Shown here: piece after piece, positions 43,968 through 53,856 of the stretch
Layout: every line of letters begins with the position of its first letter
Position numbering within the stretch: position 1 is the first letter of the stretch
NCBI RefSeq assembly: GCF_023715505.1
Contig: NZ_JAMBOH010000030.1
Location: forward strand, 1-64,000
Direction of reading: 5' to 3'
From: Neobacillus cucumis
Lineage (GTDB): Bacteria; Bacillota; Bacilli; Bacillales_B; DSM-18226
DNA: 64,000 nucleotides
Made by a program: the position numbers and the translations under genes
Notes under the pieces: model-generated
Database searches by the model: none
What the model was told of the DNA's origin: nothing
The model's input: only the letters and a program-made list of their open reading frames with translations

Positions 43968-45283
43968 ATGCGTGCCCAGCAAGCCGTTAATTGCTAATTG
44001 GTGAAAGTCCAATCTGAGTAAGTACCAAGACGCTCAGTAGCTGACAGGCAACTGGTGAAGAAATTCTAAGGTTGAAGCCCTGTGACAAAGTAACTCTCTT
44101 GCAGAGTGCGAGCAAACTAACAGGTTGTAACATAAAGTGAATCCTACCGTCTCGTCAAAGGAACCCATCGTAGGTGGCTAAAGAGAAGTCGAGCCTTGAT
44201 AAGATAGGCGAAGACCATAGAAGGTGCGAAGAACTTGGAGTAGCAGCACCGAAGAATCTCTCGGGGTAAGGGGAACGACATGTTAGGAAAGTAAATAACG
44301 GAACTGGGATACCCTCCTCGTCACTTTCTTATGAAAGTAAAGCAGAAACCTATAAGTATAAACGAAATGGTGGATGAGAGGGAGTCGGAGGGGGTCATAG
44401 TACCTATGATGACAATGACAACATAACATTGTCTAGGGAAGGACGGCGAAAGCCAGTACCCTACTTCGTTCATATGTCAGAAGGAGGTAAGAGTCAGTGA
44501 ATGCCAAGAAAATGGCTAACTACACCAATAATGCAAAAGCTCAAGAACTTTGGAAGACATTATATCTTTGTGCCAAGGAACACACTGGCCGCAGATTTCA
44601 TGCATTATATGATAAAATTTATCGTCCTGACATCCTATGGGAAGCGTGGAAACGTGTGAAACAAAAGAAAGGCAGTGGAGGTGTAGATGGACAGACAATA
44701 GAAAATATTGTCGACGAATATGGGGAGAAGAAGTTCTTGAACGAACTCTATTTAGAGTTAAAGGAGAATAGATACCATCCCAATCCAGTCCTAAGAACCT
44801 ACATACCAAAAGATGACGGAAAGAAACGTCCACTAGGGATTCCAACTATTAAAGACCGAGTTGCACAGATGGCAATTAAAATGGTCATCGAACCTATCTT
44901 TGAAGCAGACTTTCATGACTGCTCATTTGGTTTTCGCCCTAAACTTAATGCCCATCAAGCCATGGCAAAGATACGAAAGGTAAGTAGGAAATGTTTTTGG
45001 GTAGTAGACGTCGATATCCAAGGATATTTTGATAACATCAACCAGGACAAATTGATGAAGTTGGTGGAACAACGTATCAGTGACCGAAGAGTCCAAAAAC
45101 TAATTCGTAAATGGCTGAAGTCTGGCATTATGGAGGAAGGTAAAATAAGAAATCCGATTACTGGAACACCGCAAGGTGGTGTAATCTCTCCGCTTCTAGC
45201 AAATATCTATTTAAATACAATGGATATGCTTTGGGAAAAGAGATTTAACCACTTAGGTGAATTAGTTAGATATGCGGATGACT

Positions 45284-47152
45284 GTGTGCCACGAAAGCAA
45301 CCAAAGTGTGCGTAAGCACATAAGGAAGCTATGCTGCACTCAAGATGAGAGTAGGCCTCTCGTAATCGCTATACAGGTAGAGATTACAAACCACCTTAAG
45401 GTGCTGTAGTCAAAAGCTATGGTATTGAGCGTTAAGGAAAAGGCAGAGCCAGACTTTGTCAGGTACATATTAAGGAGACGAAAACCATTGAACCGCTGAA
45501 GAAGTATCGAAAGCGTAGGGATGTCATCAAAACTGAGGGGGAGTCGTTAACTCAGGAGAAGTTCGGAGGAAACCTGTTTACTGTCCGTTAGGTGACCGGT
45601 ATAAAGGCGGCGTGAACTTAATATAGGCTTGAGTGTGGAACGTGGGAACCTACGACATGGATGTTAAGGGAGAAATTCAAGTGGAAGCCCCACAAGAATC
45701 AGAGTACCAATGCCATGTATAGGGGCGGAATAACCCGTAGTAGTAATGAAACCTCCTAACGGAGGTGGAACAAAGGGGTTATGTTATTCAGTTTTATGAG
45801 CAAGTCAACCATTTTAGTGGGAGGAACTTATGAGTAAAACAAAGCCATATGCGATATCTAAAAAGGTAGTTTATGAAGCTTTTCTAAGAGTAAAGGCAAA
45901 TAAAGGGTCAGCTGGAATTGATGAAGAGTCAATAGAAGAATTCGAAATGAATCTAAAAGATAATCTCTATAAACTATGGAATAGAATGTCCTCAGGAAGT
46001 TACTTTCCCCCAGCAGTAAAGGCTGTAGAGATACCGAAGAAAGCTGGGGGTACTAGGACATTAGGGATTCCAACTGTTGCAGATAGAATTGCACAAATGG
46101 TTGCGAAACTGTACTTTGAACCTTCCGTAGAACCTTTCTTTCATGAGGACTCTTATGGTTATAGACCTAACAAAAGTGCCATTCAAGCTTTAGAGATAAC
46201 ACGTAAAAGGTGTTGGAAATACAACTGGGTTCTAGAATTTGATATTAAAGGCTTATTCGACAACATTGATCATGGATTACTAATAAAAGCAGTGGAAAAA
46301 CACACAAATATTAAATGGGTAAAAATTATATATTAATAGATGGCTAAAGGCACCTTTTCAAACGAAAGAAGGAGTAATAGAACGCACTTCTGGTACACCG
46401 CAAGGTGGAGTCATAAGTCCTGTTCTTGCAAACCTTTTTCTACATTACACATTTGATAAATGGATGACTATTAACCATCCTAATAATCCATTTGCGAGAT
46501 ATGCGGATGACGCAGTCATTCACTGTAAGTCAGAAGCAGAAGCAATGAGATTGCTTGAATCTCTAAACAATAGGATGAACGATTGTAAGCTTGAACTGCA
46601 TCCAACCAAAACACGAATTGTATATTGTAAAGATGAAGATAGGAAAGAAAATTACGAAAATACTTCATTTGATTTTCTTGGATACACGTTCAGACCAAGA
46701 CGTTCGAAGAATAGATGGGGAAAGCATTTTATTAACTTTACACCTGCGATTAGTAACAAAGCTAAGAAATCAATTAGGCAAAAAGTGAGGGACTGGAAAC
46801 TACAGCTGAAAGCTGAAAAGGACCTTACGGACCTATCGAATATGTTTAACTCTAAAATCATAGGCTGGATTAATTTCTATGGCAAGTTCTACAAATCTGA
46901 AATGTACTCAACGTTAAGGCATATTAACAAAGCCTTAATAATGTGGGCGAGGAAGAAATACAAAAGATTGGCTCGTCACAAGAAGAGAGCAGAATATTTC
47001 TTAGGTAGAATTGCAAAACAAAACCCCAAGCTCTTTAAACACTGGGAAATGGGTATTAAGCCTACGGCTGAATAATGGGAGCCGGATGAGCTGAGAGGTT
47101 CACGTCCGGTTCTGAGAGAGACTACTGGGGAGGTTCCAGTGGTCTACTTGCC
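45284..47152 (+). mobile_element. Inner group II intron (RmInt1-like, class D type)
   Basis: It starts GTGTGCCACGAAAGC (GTGYG consensus) immediately after the host codons for YADD and ends near 47152. Domain V is near 47080-47115 (GAGCCGGATGAGCTGAGAGG and CACGTCCGGTTCT). Removing 45284-47152 rejoins GAT GAC T and TC GTC ATC as Asp-Asp-Phe-Val-Ile. The structured 5' RNA spans about 545 bases before its IEP gene. Confidence 0.82.
45830..47075 (+). pseudogene. RmInt1-like group II intron reverse transcriptase (inner intron), frameshifted
   Basis: The ATG at 45830 follows GGGAGGAAC. Part 1 (to 46336) holds KGSAGIDEESIEEFE, VEIPKKAGGTRTLGIPTVAD, DSYGYRPNKSAIQAL and EFDIKGLFDNIDH. It stops at IIY, but the +1 frame continues INRWLKAPFQTKEGVIERTS, GTPQGGVISPVLAN, ARYADDAVIHCKSEAEA, FDFLGYTFRPRRSKNRWGKH and IRGWINFYGKFYKS-like IIGWINFYGKFYKS. 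The C terminus ends WEMGIKPTAE without an endonuclease domain, closely resembling RmInt1. One frameshift near 46325 disables it. Confidence 0.85.
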
Positions 47153-47921
47153 TCGTCATCATGTGCAAATCCAAACAACAAGCATTGGAAAGCATTAAAG
47201 TAATTCAGTCAATTAATGGGGAGACTCGACCTTTCAATCAATCGTGATAAATCCAGGTTGGTCCACCTTTGGGATGATATCGAAGGTTTTGACTTCTTAG
47301 GGTTTCATAACCGAAAGTTTCCAATCCGCAAAAAGGGCGGGTATACTCTGTTTGTCATGTCTCACATTCCGAAAAAGAACGTAATGAAGAAAATGCGAGC
47401 AAAGATTAAAGCATACACAGAGCCAAGAGCAAAATTGTATTTGGATATTCATGACTTAGTGATGGGGTTAAACAAGAAACTGCAAGGTTTCAAGAACTAC
47501 TATCTCTTATCTTCCAATGCAAAGAAATGGCTTAATCGGATTGATTGGTATGTTTTAGAACGCCTTACTTTATTCTATAACAAGAAAAGAAATAGGCAGA
47601 AGAAGCATGGGAATTTAACAGACGTAAGAAAAGAGATTGGTCATATATTGGTGAGGCTATCTGGTTAATATCTGTAAAGCCAAAGAAAGAAGAACGTCGG
47701 AAAGCTGTATGAGGGAAAACCTCACGTACGGTTTGATGAGGAGGAACTGAAAGTAAAAGAGATAGCCGAAGGCTATCCCTTTGAAATCAGTTTCTTACTC
47801 TACTGTCTAACCAGCCGTTAGTAAACGCATTTTTATAGTGATGTTTATCGGCACAATTGCCGGGAACTAATACCCTTAGCAAAATAACGATGTTGTTGCC
47901 TATGTTTAATTTATACACCAA

Positions 47922-48044
47922 TTATTCATCTTTTGTTTCCCTATGCCCACAATCTTTGCATATAAAAATCACTTCCATATCTATTGTTGCAAAAACCTCG
48001 ACAATATTTGAATTACAAATGGGACAGGTAATAATAAATTCCAT
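47922..48044 (-). CDS. Small zinc-ribbon protein, 40 aa
   Basis: On the minus strand an ATG at 48044 lies 8 bases after TTGGAG and opens MEFIITCPICNSNIVEVFAT and then IDMEVIFICKDCGHRETKDE to a TAA. The two CxxC pairs (C8/C11 and C30/C33) form a rubredoxin/zinc-ribbon pattern. An ATG 48 bases upstream is in frame but has no ribosome site. It may be a free-standing zinc-ribbon or the remains of a larger gene, and function is unknown. Confidence 0.5.
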   Translation of the reverse strand: MEFIITCPICNSNIVEVFATIDMEVIFICKDCGHRETKDE

Positions 48045-48181
48045 AAAATTTTCTCCAATTATACATTTAGCTGCTTCTTGTGAATTATGCATTTTGTAAT
48101 CTTGCTTTGATACTTAAATTTGTCGGCGCAACCGCCAGGCTTGCTATACCCCTTACTAAAATTGCTGGATTATTAGCATCC

Positions 48182-48455
48182 CTATAAAATTGATATTTTA
48201 GTATTATCATAAGCCGCTGAGAATTTAGTGCTATCTGACGTGGCTTTTAAAATGGTCGTTTTGTCCTCTTTAACATAAAATTACCCACATTTCCGTCATC
48301 ATAGGCGTTAATGTATCCGTATAAAGTTGCTGGCATTGGAAATGTGTTTCCGCTTGCTGAATTGCCAAACAGAGAACAAAATAATTGTGAACCTTTATCA
48401 AGTTTGATAGTGGTTTCTATATCCAATATACAAGGATATGTCGTTTGTAAATTTC
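48182..48455 (-). pseudogene. C-terminal remnant of an unrecognised secreted-type protein
   Basis: The minus strand is open for about 69 codons (CILDIETTIKLDKGSQLFCS, FGNSASGNTFPMPATLYGYI, NAYDDGNVGNF) and then shifts frame into KEDKTTILKATSDSTKFSAA, YDNTKISIL and a TAG at 48182. The pattern is that of a beta-rich C-terminal domain. No start is left. The rest of 48100-48770 shows no intact gene. Confidence 0.45.
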
Positions 48456-48770
48456 GTCATCGTAATGAAGAATTTGGAACGGTACTGAGCATCAGAGTAT
48501 TGACGTAAAAAGGGTCATTATAAGAGTTATTGATGAAAATGATTGTCCAAATGGAGTTTTTCGTGTAAACTTGTCAGAGACCTTTTAAGTGGATGTGGAC
48601 AGGTTACCACCTAACTTATCCAGTATAAAGGACTTTTCTTTGTCTAAAATTATAATACTGAACCTTTTAGTACTTTTATTAGTTAAATTATAAATATTAA
48701 TTAAAAATAATGTAACACTTATCATTAATATTTCGTTATCAAAAAAAGAGCAGTGGAGATGTAATGACAA

Positions 48771-49937
48771 ATGAGAATAACAATTGCTGGAACAGGCTAT
48801 GTAGGATTATCGAATGCAATTCTATTAGCACAACACAATGAAGTCATAGCCCTAGATATTATTCAAGAAAAAGTAGAAATGATTAATAATAGGAGATCTC
48901 CAATAATTGATCATGATATCGAAGAATACTTAGCATCAAAAGAGCTAAATTTAACTGCTACAACCGATAACTATAAAGCATTTAAAGATGCAGAATATGT
49001 AATCATTTCAACTCCAACAAACTATGATCCGGAAAAGAATTACTTTAATACTAGAACGGTTGAAGCAGTTATTGCCAATGTATTATCCATCAATCCAGAT
49101 GCAATCATGGTAATTAAATCAACCGTCCCGGTAGGTTATACGGAAAAAGTAAAAGAGAAGTTTGAAACGGATAATATTATTTTTTCTCCGGAGTTTTTAA
49201 GAGAAGGTAAAGCCCTTAATGATAACCTATATCCTTCAAGAATTATTGTTGGAGAACAATCAGATCGAGCAAGATTATTTGCTGATCTACTAGTAGAAGG
49301 TGCATTGAAAGAAAATATTGATGTCTTATTTACAAATTCAACAGAAGCGGAAGCAATTAAACTATTTGCAAATACTTATCTAGCAATGAGAGTTGCCTTT
49401 TTTAATGAGCTGGATTCATATGCGGAGGTTAGAGAATTAAATACTAAGCAAATAATCGATGGTATTGGGCTTGATCCACGAATAGGGAATCATTATAATA
49501 ATCCTTCATTTGGTTATGGGGGATATTGCCTGCCTAAAGATACGAAACAGTTATTAGCTAATTACTCTGATGTTCCAAATAATATTATGTCAGCCATTGT
49601 TGATGCTAATAGAACTAGAAAAGATCACATTGCAGATATGATTATTAAAAGGAACCCGAAGATTGTTGGGATTTACCGTCTTACCATGAAAATGGACTCT
49701 GATAACTTTAGGCAGTCAGCTATTCAAGGGGTTATGAAGCGTATTAAGGCGAAGGGCATTGAAGTGGTGGTATACGAACCGGCCATTCATGAAGATCAAT
49801 TCTTTAATTCAAGAGTTATTAATGATTTTGAAGAGTTCAAGAAAATATCTGATGTGATTGTTGCTAACAGGTTATCTGAAGATTTACATGAGGTAAGGGA
49901 TAAGGTTTACACTAGAGACTTGTTTAGTAGGGACTAG
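48771..49937 (+). CDS. ugd: UDP-glucose 6-dehydrogenase
   Basis: A 388-aa NAD-dependent enzyme oxidising UDP-glucose to UDP-glucuronate. It shows [19 protein letters not shown] (Rossmann), [29 protein letters not shown], the catalytic Cys in [15 protein letters not shown] and a C-terminal NAD/UDP domain ending RDLFSRD. It is of the shorter type common in surface-polysaccharide clusters and differs clearly from the ugd stub at 29892 ([15 protein letters not shown] against [15 protein letters not shown]). It has no same-strand partner nearby. Together with galU and pgcA it supplies UDP-glucuronate. Confidence 0.93.
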   Translation: MRITIAGTGYVGLSNAILLAQHNEVIALDIIQEKVEMINNRRSPIIDHDIEEYLASKELNLTATTDNYKAFKDAEYVIISTPTNYDPEKNYFNTRTVEAVIANVLSINPDAIMVIKSTVPVGYTEKVKEKFETDNIIFSPEFLREGKALNDNLYPSRIIVGEQSDRARLFADLLVEGALKENIDVLFTNSTEAEAIKLFANTYLAMRVAFFNELDSYAEVRELNTKQIIDGIGLDPRIGNHYNNPSFGYGGYCLPKDTKQLLANYSDVPNNIMSAIVDANRTRKDHIADMIIKRNPKIVGIYRLTMKMDSDNFRQSAIQGVMKRIKAKGIEVVVYEPAIHEDQFFNSRVINDFEEFKKISDVIVANRLSEDLHEVRDKVYTRDLFSRD

Positions 49938-50192
49938 ACAATAGTTATTCTATTAGGATATGGGGAGAGGACATAGGTCTTCTCCCTTCTTTAGATGTGA
50001 AGTGTTTTAGAAAGACCATTGCTTATTATATTTCTGATTTTTGATATGGACATGCTTCAAGAAATATTGCGTTAAAATGAATCTTTAGACCTGGTGATTT
50101 CAGGTTATTAGCGAGGCCATTAATACCAGTGTACCTCTTTTAATCCTTAATCGACCGTCCCTGAAAGAGGATCAAAATGCCATCAATATCTT

Positions 50193-50369
50193 ATGAAACA
50201 TCATCTTTATGATACCATTGATTGGGACCAGTTTAAGTTATTTCAGGTGGACCGATCCTTCAAGAATAGTATTACAAAAGAATCTAACGTGAATAGTAAA
50301 TTAAACAATCATGAAGCAGATAAGATAGCTGCAGATATATTGCAAATAATAAATATTTCTACATCTTAG
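50193..50369 (+). pseudogene. Possible C-terminal gene fragment, 58 codons
   Basis: An ATG at 50193 without a ribosome site opens [56 protein letters not shown]. The amino-acid mix is coding-like and ends as a helix. It may be the tail of a lost polysaccharide gene upstream. The preceding stretch 49938-50192 has scattered coding-like fragments but no gene. Confidence 0.3.
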
Positions 50370-50386
50370 ACGAGGGGGAACCAATT

Positions 50387-52129
50387 TTGACTTGGTTACG
50401 TAATGCAGAAAAATGGCTTTCATTTATTAATTTAAATTCTGATTTAAAAGAGACACTACTTAATATTGAAAACAATAAAAAATTATTAGAAGATCATTTT
50501 TATAAACATTTAGAATTTGGTACCGGTGGTATGCGTGGGGAGTTAGGACCTGGTATTAACCGTTTAAATATCTATACTATTCGTAGAGCCGCTGAGGGCT
50601 TGGCTAAGTATATCGCTGAACAAGGGGAAGAAGCAAAACAGCGTGGCGTTGTAATTGCATATGATTCTCGCCATAAGTCTCCTGAATTCGCGTTAGAAGT
50701 AGCAAAGACGGTAGGTAATTATGGAATTAAGGCTTATGTATTTGATGAACTTCGTCCAACACCGGTACTGTCATTTGCCGTTAGATATTTACATGCCTTC
50801 TCAGGGGTAGTAATCACAGCGAGTCATAACCCGCCTGAATATAACGGTTTTAAAGTATATGGGGAAGACGGCGGCCAACTTCCTCCCGAGGCAGCTAATA
50901 CCATCATTAAATATGTGAATGCTGTTGAAAATGAATTAACAGTTGAAGTAGCTGAAGAGCAGGCCCTTCTTTCCAATGGATTATTAGCTTACGTTGGAGA
51001 AGAGATCGATAATGCTTATGTAGAACAATTAAAGTCACTTCAATTGAATCCTGAGGTGGTAGCTAAGGTCGCAAAGGATTTAAAGATTGTTTACTCTCCA
51101 TTACATGGAACAGGAAATAAACCTGTTCGTGCTGGGTTAAAGGCGTTTGGATTTGAACATGTTCCGGTTGTAAAAGAGCAAGAGTTACCTGATGCCAATT
51201 TTTCAACTGTTAAGTCACCAAATCCAGAAGAGCATGCGGCATTTGAAATTGCTATAAAATATGGCGAGGAAATTGGTGCAGACATTCTTATGGCGACAGA
51301 TCCTGATGCGGATCGGTTAGGTGTAGCAGTTAAGAACCATTCTGGTGAATATGTGGTGCTCACAGGGAACCAAATGGGTGCCTTAATGCTGGAGTATCTA
51401 CTATCTCAAAAACAAGCCAAAGGATTACTTCCTGAAAATGGCGTGGTCATCAAAACTATTGTTACCTCTGAAATTGGCCGTGCGATTGCTCAGTCTTATG
51501 GCATTGAGGCAATGGATACCCTAACAGGTTTCAAGTTCATCGGTGAAAAAATCAATGAGTTTGAACAAACGGGTCAGCACACTTTCTTATTTGGCTATGA
51601 AGAAAGCTATGGTTATCTGATTGGCGATTTTGTACGTGATAAAGATGCAGTTCAGTCTGCTATTTTTGCAGCAGAAGTTGCTGCCTATTATAAATCTAAA
51701 GGCATGACGATGTATGAAGGTCTTTTAGCTATTTTTGAAAAGTATGGTTTTTACCAAGAGTCACTCCAGTCGATTACCTTAAAAGGGAAAGACGGAGCGG
51801 AACAAATTGCTGGTTTAATGGATACTTTCAGAAATGAGAGTTTGAGTGACGTAGCAGGCATTGAAGTAGAAGCAGTGGAAGACTACGCAACTTCATTAAG
51901 AAAAGCTAATGGTTTGGAAAGTAAGATTAATTTGCCGTCATCTAATGTATTGAAATACTTTTTAGCAGATGGTTCATGGTTCTGTCTGCGTCCGTCTGGA
52001 ACAGAGCCTAAAGCGAAATTTTATTTTGGCGTGAAAGGCGACTCAATGGAACACAGCCAGGAGAAGTTAGCTGCTATTCAAACTGCTGTGATGAATATGG
52101 TAAATGATCGATTAGCTGCAAGGGTATAA
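50387..52129 (+). CDS. pgcA: Phosphoglucomutase (alpha-D-phosphohexomutase family)
   Basis: A 580-aa cytoplasmic enzyme converting glucose-6-phosphate and glucose-1-phosphate. Motifs are [13 protein letters not shown], the phosphoserine loop [21 protein letters not shown], metal loop [10 protein letters not shown], sugar loop [22 protein letters not shown] and phosphate loop [15 protein letters not shown]. The length matches Bacillus PgcA. It starts at a TTG with GAGGGGG upstream. It feeds GalU, so it belongs functionally with the EPS locus, although it has its own terminator. Confidence 0.95.
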   Translation: MTWLRNAEKWLSFINLNSDLKETLLNIENNKKLLEDHFYKHLEFGTGGMRGELGPGINRLNIYTIRRAAEGLAKYIAEQGEEAKQRGVVIAYDSRHKSPEFALEVAKTVGNYGIKAYVFDELRPTPVLSFAVRYLHAFSGVVITASHNPPEYNGFKVYGEDGGQLPPEAANTIIKYVNAVENELTVEVAEEQALLSNGLLAYVGEEIDNAYVEQLKSLQLNPEVVAKVAKDLKIVYSPLHGTGNKPVRAGLKAFGFEHVPVVKEQELPDANFSTVKSPNPEEHAAFEIAIKYGEEIGADILMATDPDADRLGVAVKNHSGEYVVLTGNQMGALMLEYLLSQKQAKGLLPENGVVIKTIVTSEIGRAIAQSYGIEAMDTLTGFKFIGEKINEFEQTGQHTFLFGYEESYGYLIGDFVRDKDAVQSAIFAAEVAAYYKSKGMTMYEGLLAIFEKYGFYQESLQSITLKGKDGAEQIAGLMDTFRNESLSDVAGIEVEAVEDYATSLRKANGLESKINLPSSNVLKYFLADGSWFCLRPSGTEPKAKFYFGVKGDSMEHSQEKLAAIQTAVMNMVNDRLAARV

Positions 52130-52168
52130 CACCTGCATTCCTTTATAAAAAGAAAACACTACAATCAG

Positions 52169-52205
52169 CACCCTTGTCCTATTTGGACAAGGGTGTAATT
52201 TTTAT
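52169..52205 (+). terminator. Intrinsic terminator of pgcA
   Basis: CACCCTTGTCC pairs with GGACAAGGGTG around a 5-base loop and is followed by TAATTTTTATTT. Confidence 0.85.
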
Positions 52206-52237
52206 TTATATTTATTTAACTAGTATTTCTACTACGA

Positions 52238-52750
52238 TTATGCGCCTTTTTTCGGGTCTTCCTTGAAGGAAAAGGGATCATTGTCCATTCTAACAATCAT
52301 TTTTCTAAACTGCTCTGCTATTTGGAGTTTGTGGTTAAAAGAATAAAGTTTGGATGGGAGCGTTATCGTTAGTCCATTCGTAAACTCTACTTGTGCCTTT
52401 TGATTAATACTTTTTGTTCTTGCGATATGATATGGATTAAACCAGATTGTATTGGCATTTTTAGCAGACTTATCAGGGAATACACAAATTCTATGTACGG
52501 GATTTACCATTACAGGACACATATATTTATTACCAAGCAGCCAATTAGCTGTCTCCATCGCGCCTCTTAAATCAAAGCCAATGCACTTGATGCTGTCATT
52601 TAGTATTTCTAAAGGGGATCTGTCTACGACAAATGTTCTATCTAGTTCCTTTACAAGTGTACAGAGCTTTGCTTGGCGGTCATAGTAACCTACCATGTAC
52701 ATAAAATTTTGATTTATAATATATTCATTTTCTAAATACAAACACTCCAA
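52238..52750 (-). CDS. comK: ComK-family competence transcription factor
   Basis: About 170 aa, close in length to ComK (192 in B. subtilis) but shorter at the C terminus. Shared features are a FVVDRSPLEILNDSIKCIG block, LLGNKYMCPVMVNPVHRICVFP, and VEFTNGLTITLPSKLYSFNHKLQIAEQF. ComK is the minor-groove regulator that turns on DNA-uptake genes. Starts are non-ATG: a TTG at 52750 or one three codons later, both near GGGGAGTTGGAG. No strict AAAA-N5-TTTT pair of boxes is evident upstream, so autoregulation is not demonstrated. It is convergent with pgcA. Confidence 0.8.
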   Translation of the reverse strand: MECLYLENEYIINQNFMYMVGYYDRQAKLCTLVKELDRTFVVDRSPLEILNDSIKCIGFDLRGAMETANWLLGNKYMCPVMVNPVHRICVFPDKSAKNANTIWFNPYHIARTKSINQKAQVEFTNGLTITLPSKLYSFNHKLQIAEQFRKMIVRMDNDPFSFKEDPKKGA

Positions 52751-53173
52751 CTCCCCATACCTTCAAAATATGTACTTACACAAACTTTTAAATTTTTATG
52801 TGATTTTGAGCTATATTTTATTTTAGATCACATCTTGATCACATCCTTTACTAGGTCATGATATTTAAAGAAATAACATTTATAAATATATTAGTTATTT
52901 CGTTAAAACGATTACATTTTGTTAGGGATTATGATATACAAGGAAGCAGTTTTAGAGAGGTTTCTCAACATTTGAATGTTAAATTGTGAAGATGCTCACA
53001 AATGAGGGGTCAAGGAAAGAAGAGGTCATAGAGGTAGTGGCCTTGAACACCAGAAAGTGGGAAACCGTATATTGTTTTAATATGGTATTTTCTAAATTGA
53101 AACTTCACTAGGTGAAGTGGATACTGGAGCTTGGGACCATAGGTCATATTCTTGATTAAATAATATTTTAGTA
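52751..53173. other. Gene-free stretch, about 420 bp
   Basis: It should contain the comK promoter. It holds one small hairpin (ACTTCAC, TAG, GTGAAGT near 53104) and GAGAGGTTTCTCAAC near 52955. I see no gene with a ribosome site. Confidence 0.45.
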
Positions 53174-53404
53174 TTACTCATCATCATCATCTGTATCAAC
53201 AAGGGTAATAATCTCATTCATATCGTTAGTATCAAATACATCAGCAATCCTTTCGAGATGACCGAAGTTAATATTTCTCCTCTTTTGGTTTGCGAGTTCA
53301 TTTAGAGCTTGAGGCCTAACATCTGCCAGACGAGAAAGTTCTCGCATGGACATATTATGCTTAACTATTAGTTCAGGTAACTTTACAACAACCCTTTTCC
53401 CCAT
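53174..53404 (-). CDS. Cro/CI-type (XRE) helix-turn-helix regulator, 76 aa
   Basis: A single-domain XRE protein. The HTH covers about residues 12-66 (ELIVKHNMSMRELSRLADVR, PQALNELANQKRRNINFGHL, ERIADVFD), followed by an acidic tail ending DTDDDDE. Small proteins of this YozG/YdzE type are common in Bacillus. Its target is unknown. A hairpin lies upstream at 53459. Confidence 0.85.
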   Translation of the reverse strand: MGKRVVVKLPELIVKHNMSMRELSRLADVRPQALNELANQKRRNINFGHLERIADVFDTNDMNEIITLVDTDDDDE

Positions 53405-53458
53405 AACGCTCTAATCACCCACTTTTTATTATCTCTATTGAAAAATTACCATATAAAA

Positions 53459-53497
53459 AAAACGAAAGCGGAACGCCTAGGCGTCTCATTTCGTTTC
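53459..53497. terminator. Hairpin upstream of the XRE gene (terminator-like)
   Basis: AAACGAAA and TTTCGTTT enclose an inner palindrome ACGCCTAGGCGT, with an A tract to the left. It could end transcription arriving from the YvrJ side. Confidence 0.5.
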
Positions 53498-53556
53498 ATT
53501 TGTGGAGAAAAAAGTAAATTTTTGTAGAATAATGTTATTTAAGGTAATTTTAGTAC

Positions 53557-53582
53557 GCGTGGGGACGGTTCTCTTGTTTCTT
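53557..53582. repeat. Solo REP-like sequence (GGGGACGGTTCT type)
   Basis: CGTGGGGACGGTTCTCTTG matches the short sequence that, from general experience, flanks REP-associated tyrosine transposases in Bacillus genomes. Only one half-site is visible and no transposase is near. Confidence 0.4.
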
Positions 53583-53615
53583 TTTACTGATTGCTCTTTG
53601 CTCTTTCCTAATTCA

Positions 53616-53753
53616 TTACAGCTTCATTCGTTCGGGCAGATTTTGTATCGATTGGACCACTAGATCTAATTTCGACTCAATCCGGTAAAGTAGATAGAGG
53701 GTCACCACGATGGGAAATCCTACTTCGCTAATGAATGGTATAATTTGTTCCAC
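53616..53753 (-). CDS. yvrJ: YvrJ-family small membrane protein, 45 aa
   Basis: The GTG at 53753 follows AAAGGAGTGAAG and opens MEQIIPFISEVGFPIVVTLY, then LLYRIESKLDLVVQSIQNLP, ERMKL. The FISEVGFPIVVTLYLLYRIE block is diagnostic for YvrJ. One TM helix (about 7-24) is followed by an amphipathic helix. YvrJ genes are regularly placed beside DUF2922 and DUF1659 genes, as here. The function is unknown. Confidence 0.85.
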   Translation of the reverse strand: MEQIIPFISEVGFPIVVTLYLLYRIESKLDLVVQSIQNLPERMKL

Positions 53754-53815
53754 GAGTCTTCACTCCTTTCACTTAGAGGTATGATTTTGAAACAGGTGAA
53801 CCCTCACCCACGATT

Positions 53816-53849
53816 TAAAAAAAGGCCGGGTTCATGAGAGTCCGGCCTT
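53816..53849 (-). terminator. Intrinsic terminator of the DUF2922 gene
   Basis: AAGGCCGG and CCGGCCTT pair perfectly, and the minus strand continues with seven Ts. Confidence 0.8.
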
Positions 53850-53856
53850 GCTGTTA

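Larger units (their letters stand above)
44497..47668 (+). pseudogene. Group II intron reverse transcriptase (outer intron), split by inner intron and frameshifted
   Basis: GTG at 44497 after AAGGAGGTAAGAG. The first part (44497-45283) has RT blocks PLGIPTIKDRVAQMAIKMVIEPIFE, FGFRP, DVDIQGYFDNI, GTPQGGVISPLLANIYL and VRYADD. The second part (47153-47668) resumes FVIMCKSKQQALESIKVIQ and, after a one-base frameshift near 47215, MGRLDLSINRDKSRLVH, FDFLGF, the X/maturase region (GFKNYYLLSS) and ends at VRLSG. Joined length is about 430 aa without an endonuclease domain. Even perfect splicing of the inner intron would leave the later frameshift. Confidence 0.85.
43972..47804 (+). mobile_element. 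Outer group II intron (probably class C), interrupted by a second intron
   Basis: The 5' end GTGCCCAGCAAGCC is followed by about 520 bases of structured, ORF-free RNA domains, then the reverse transcriptase gene. Domain V is at 47700-47737 (AAAGCTGTATGAGG ... CTCACGTACGGTTT), and the 3' end is near TTACTCTACT at about 47804. It lies directly after a transcription terminator, the usual target of class C introns. The IEP lacks an endonuclease domain, which also fits. Boundaries are good to within about ten bases. Confidence 0.8.

Noticed and set aside
44497..47668. Reverse transcriptases as a retron, DGR or defence RT system
   Set aside because: Both RTs lie within RNA with group II domain V signatures and have the group II RT and X regions. 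They are intron maturases, and both are broken.
48311..48508. Plus-strand open frame of 65 codons upstream of ugd
   Set aside because: It overlaps, antisense, a minus-strand remnant with a clearer protein-like pattern, and it has no ribosome site.
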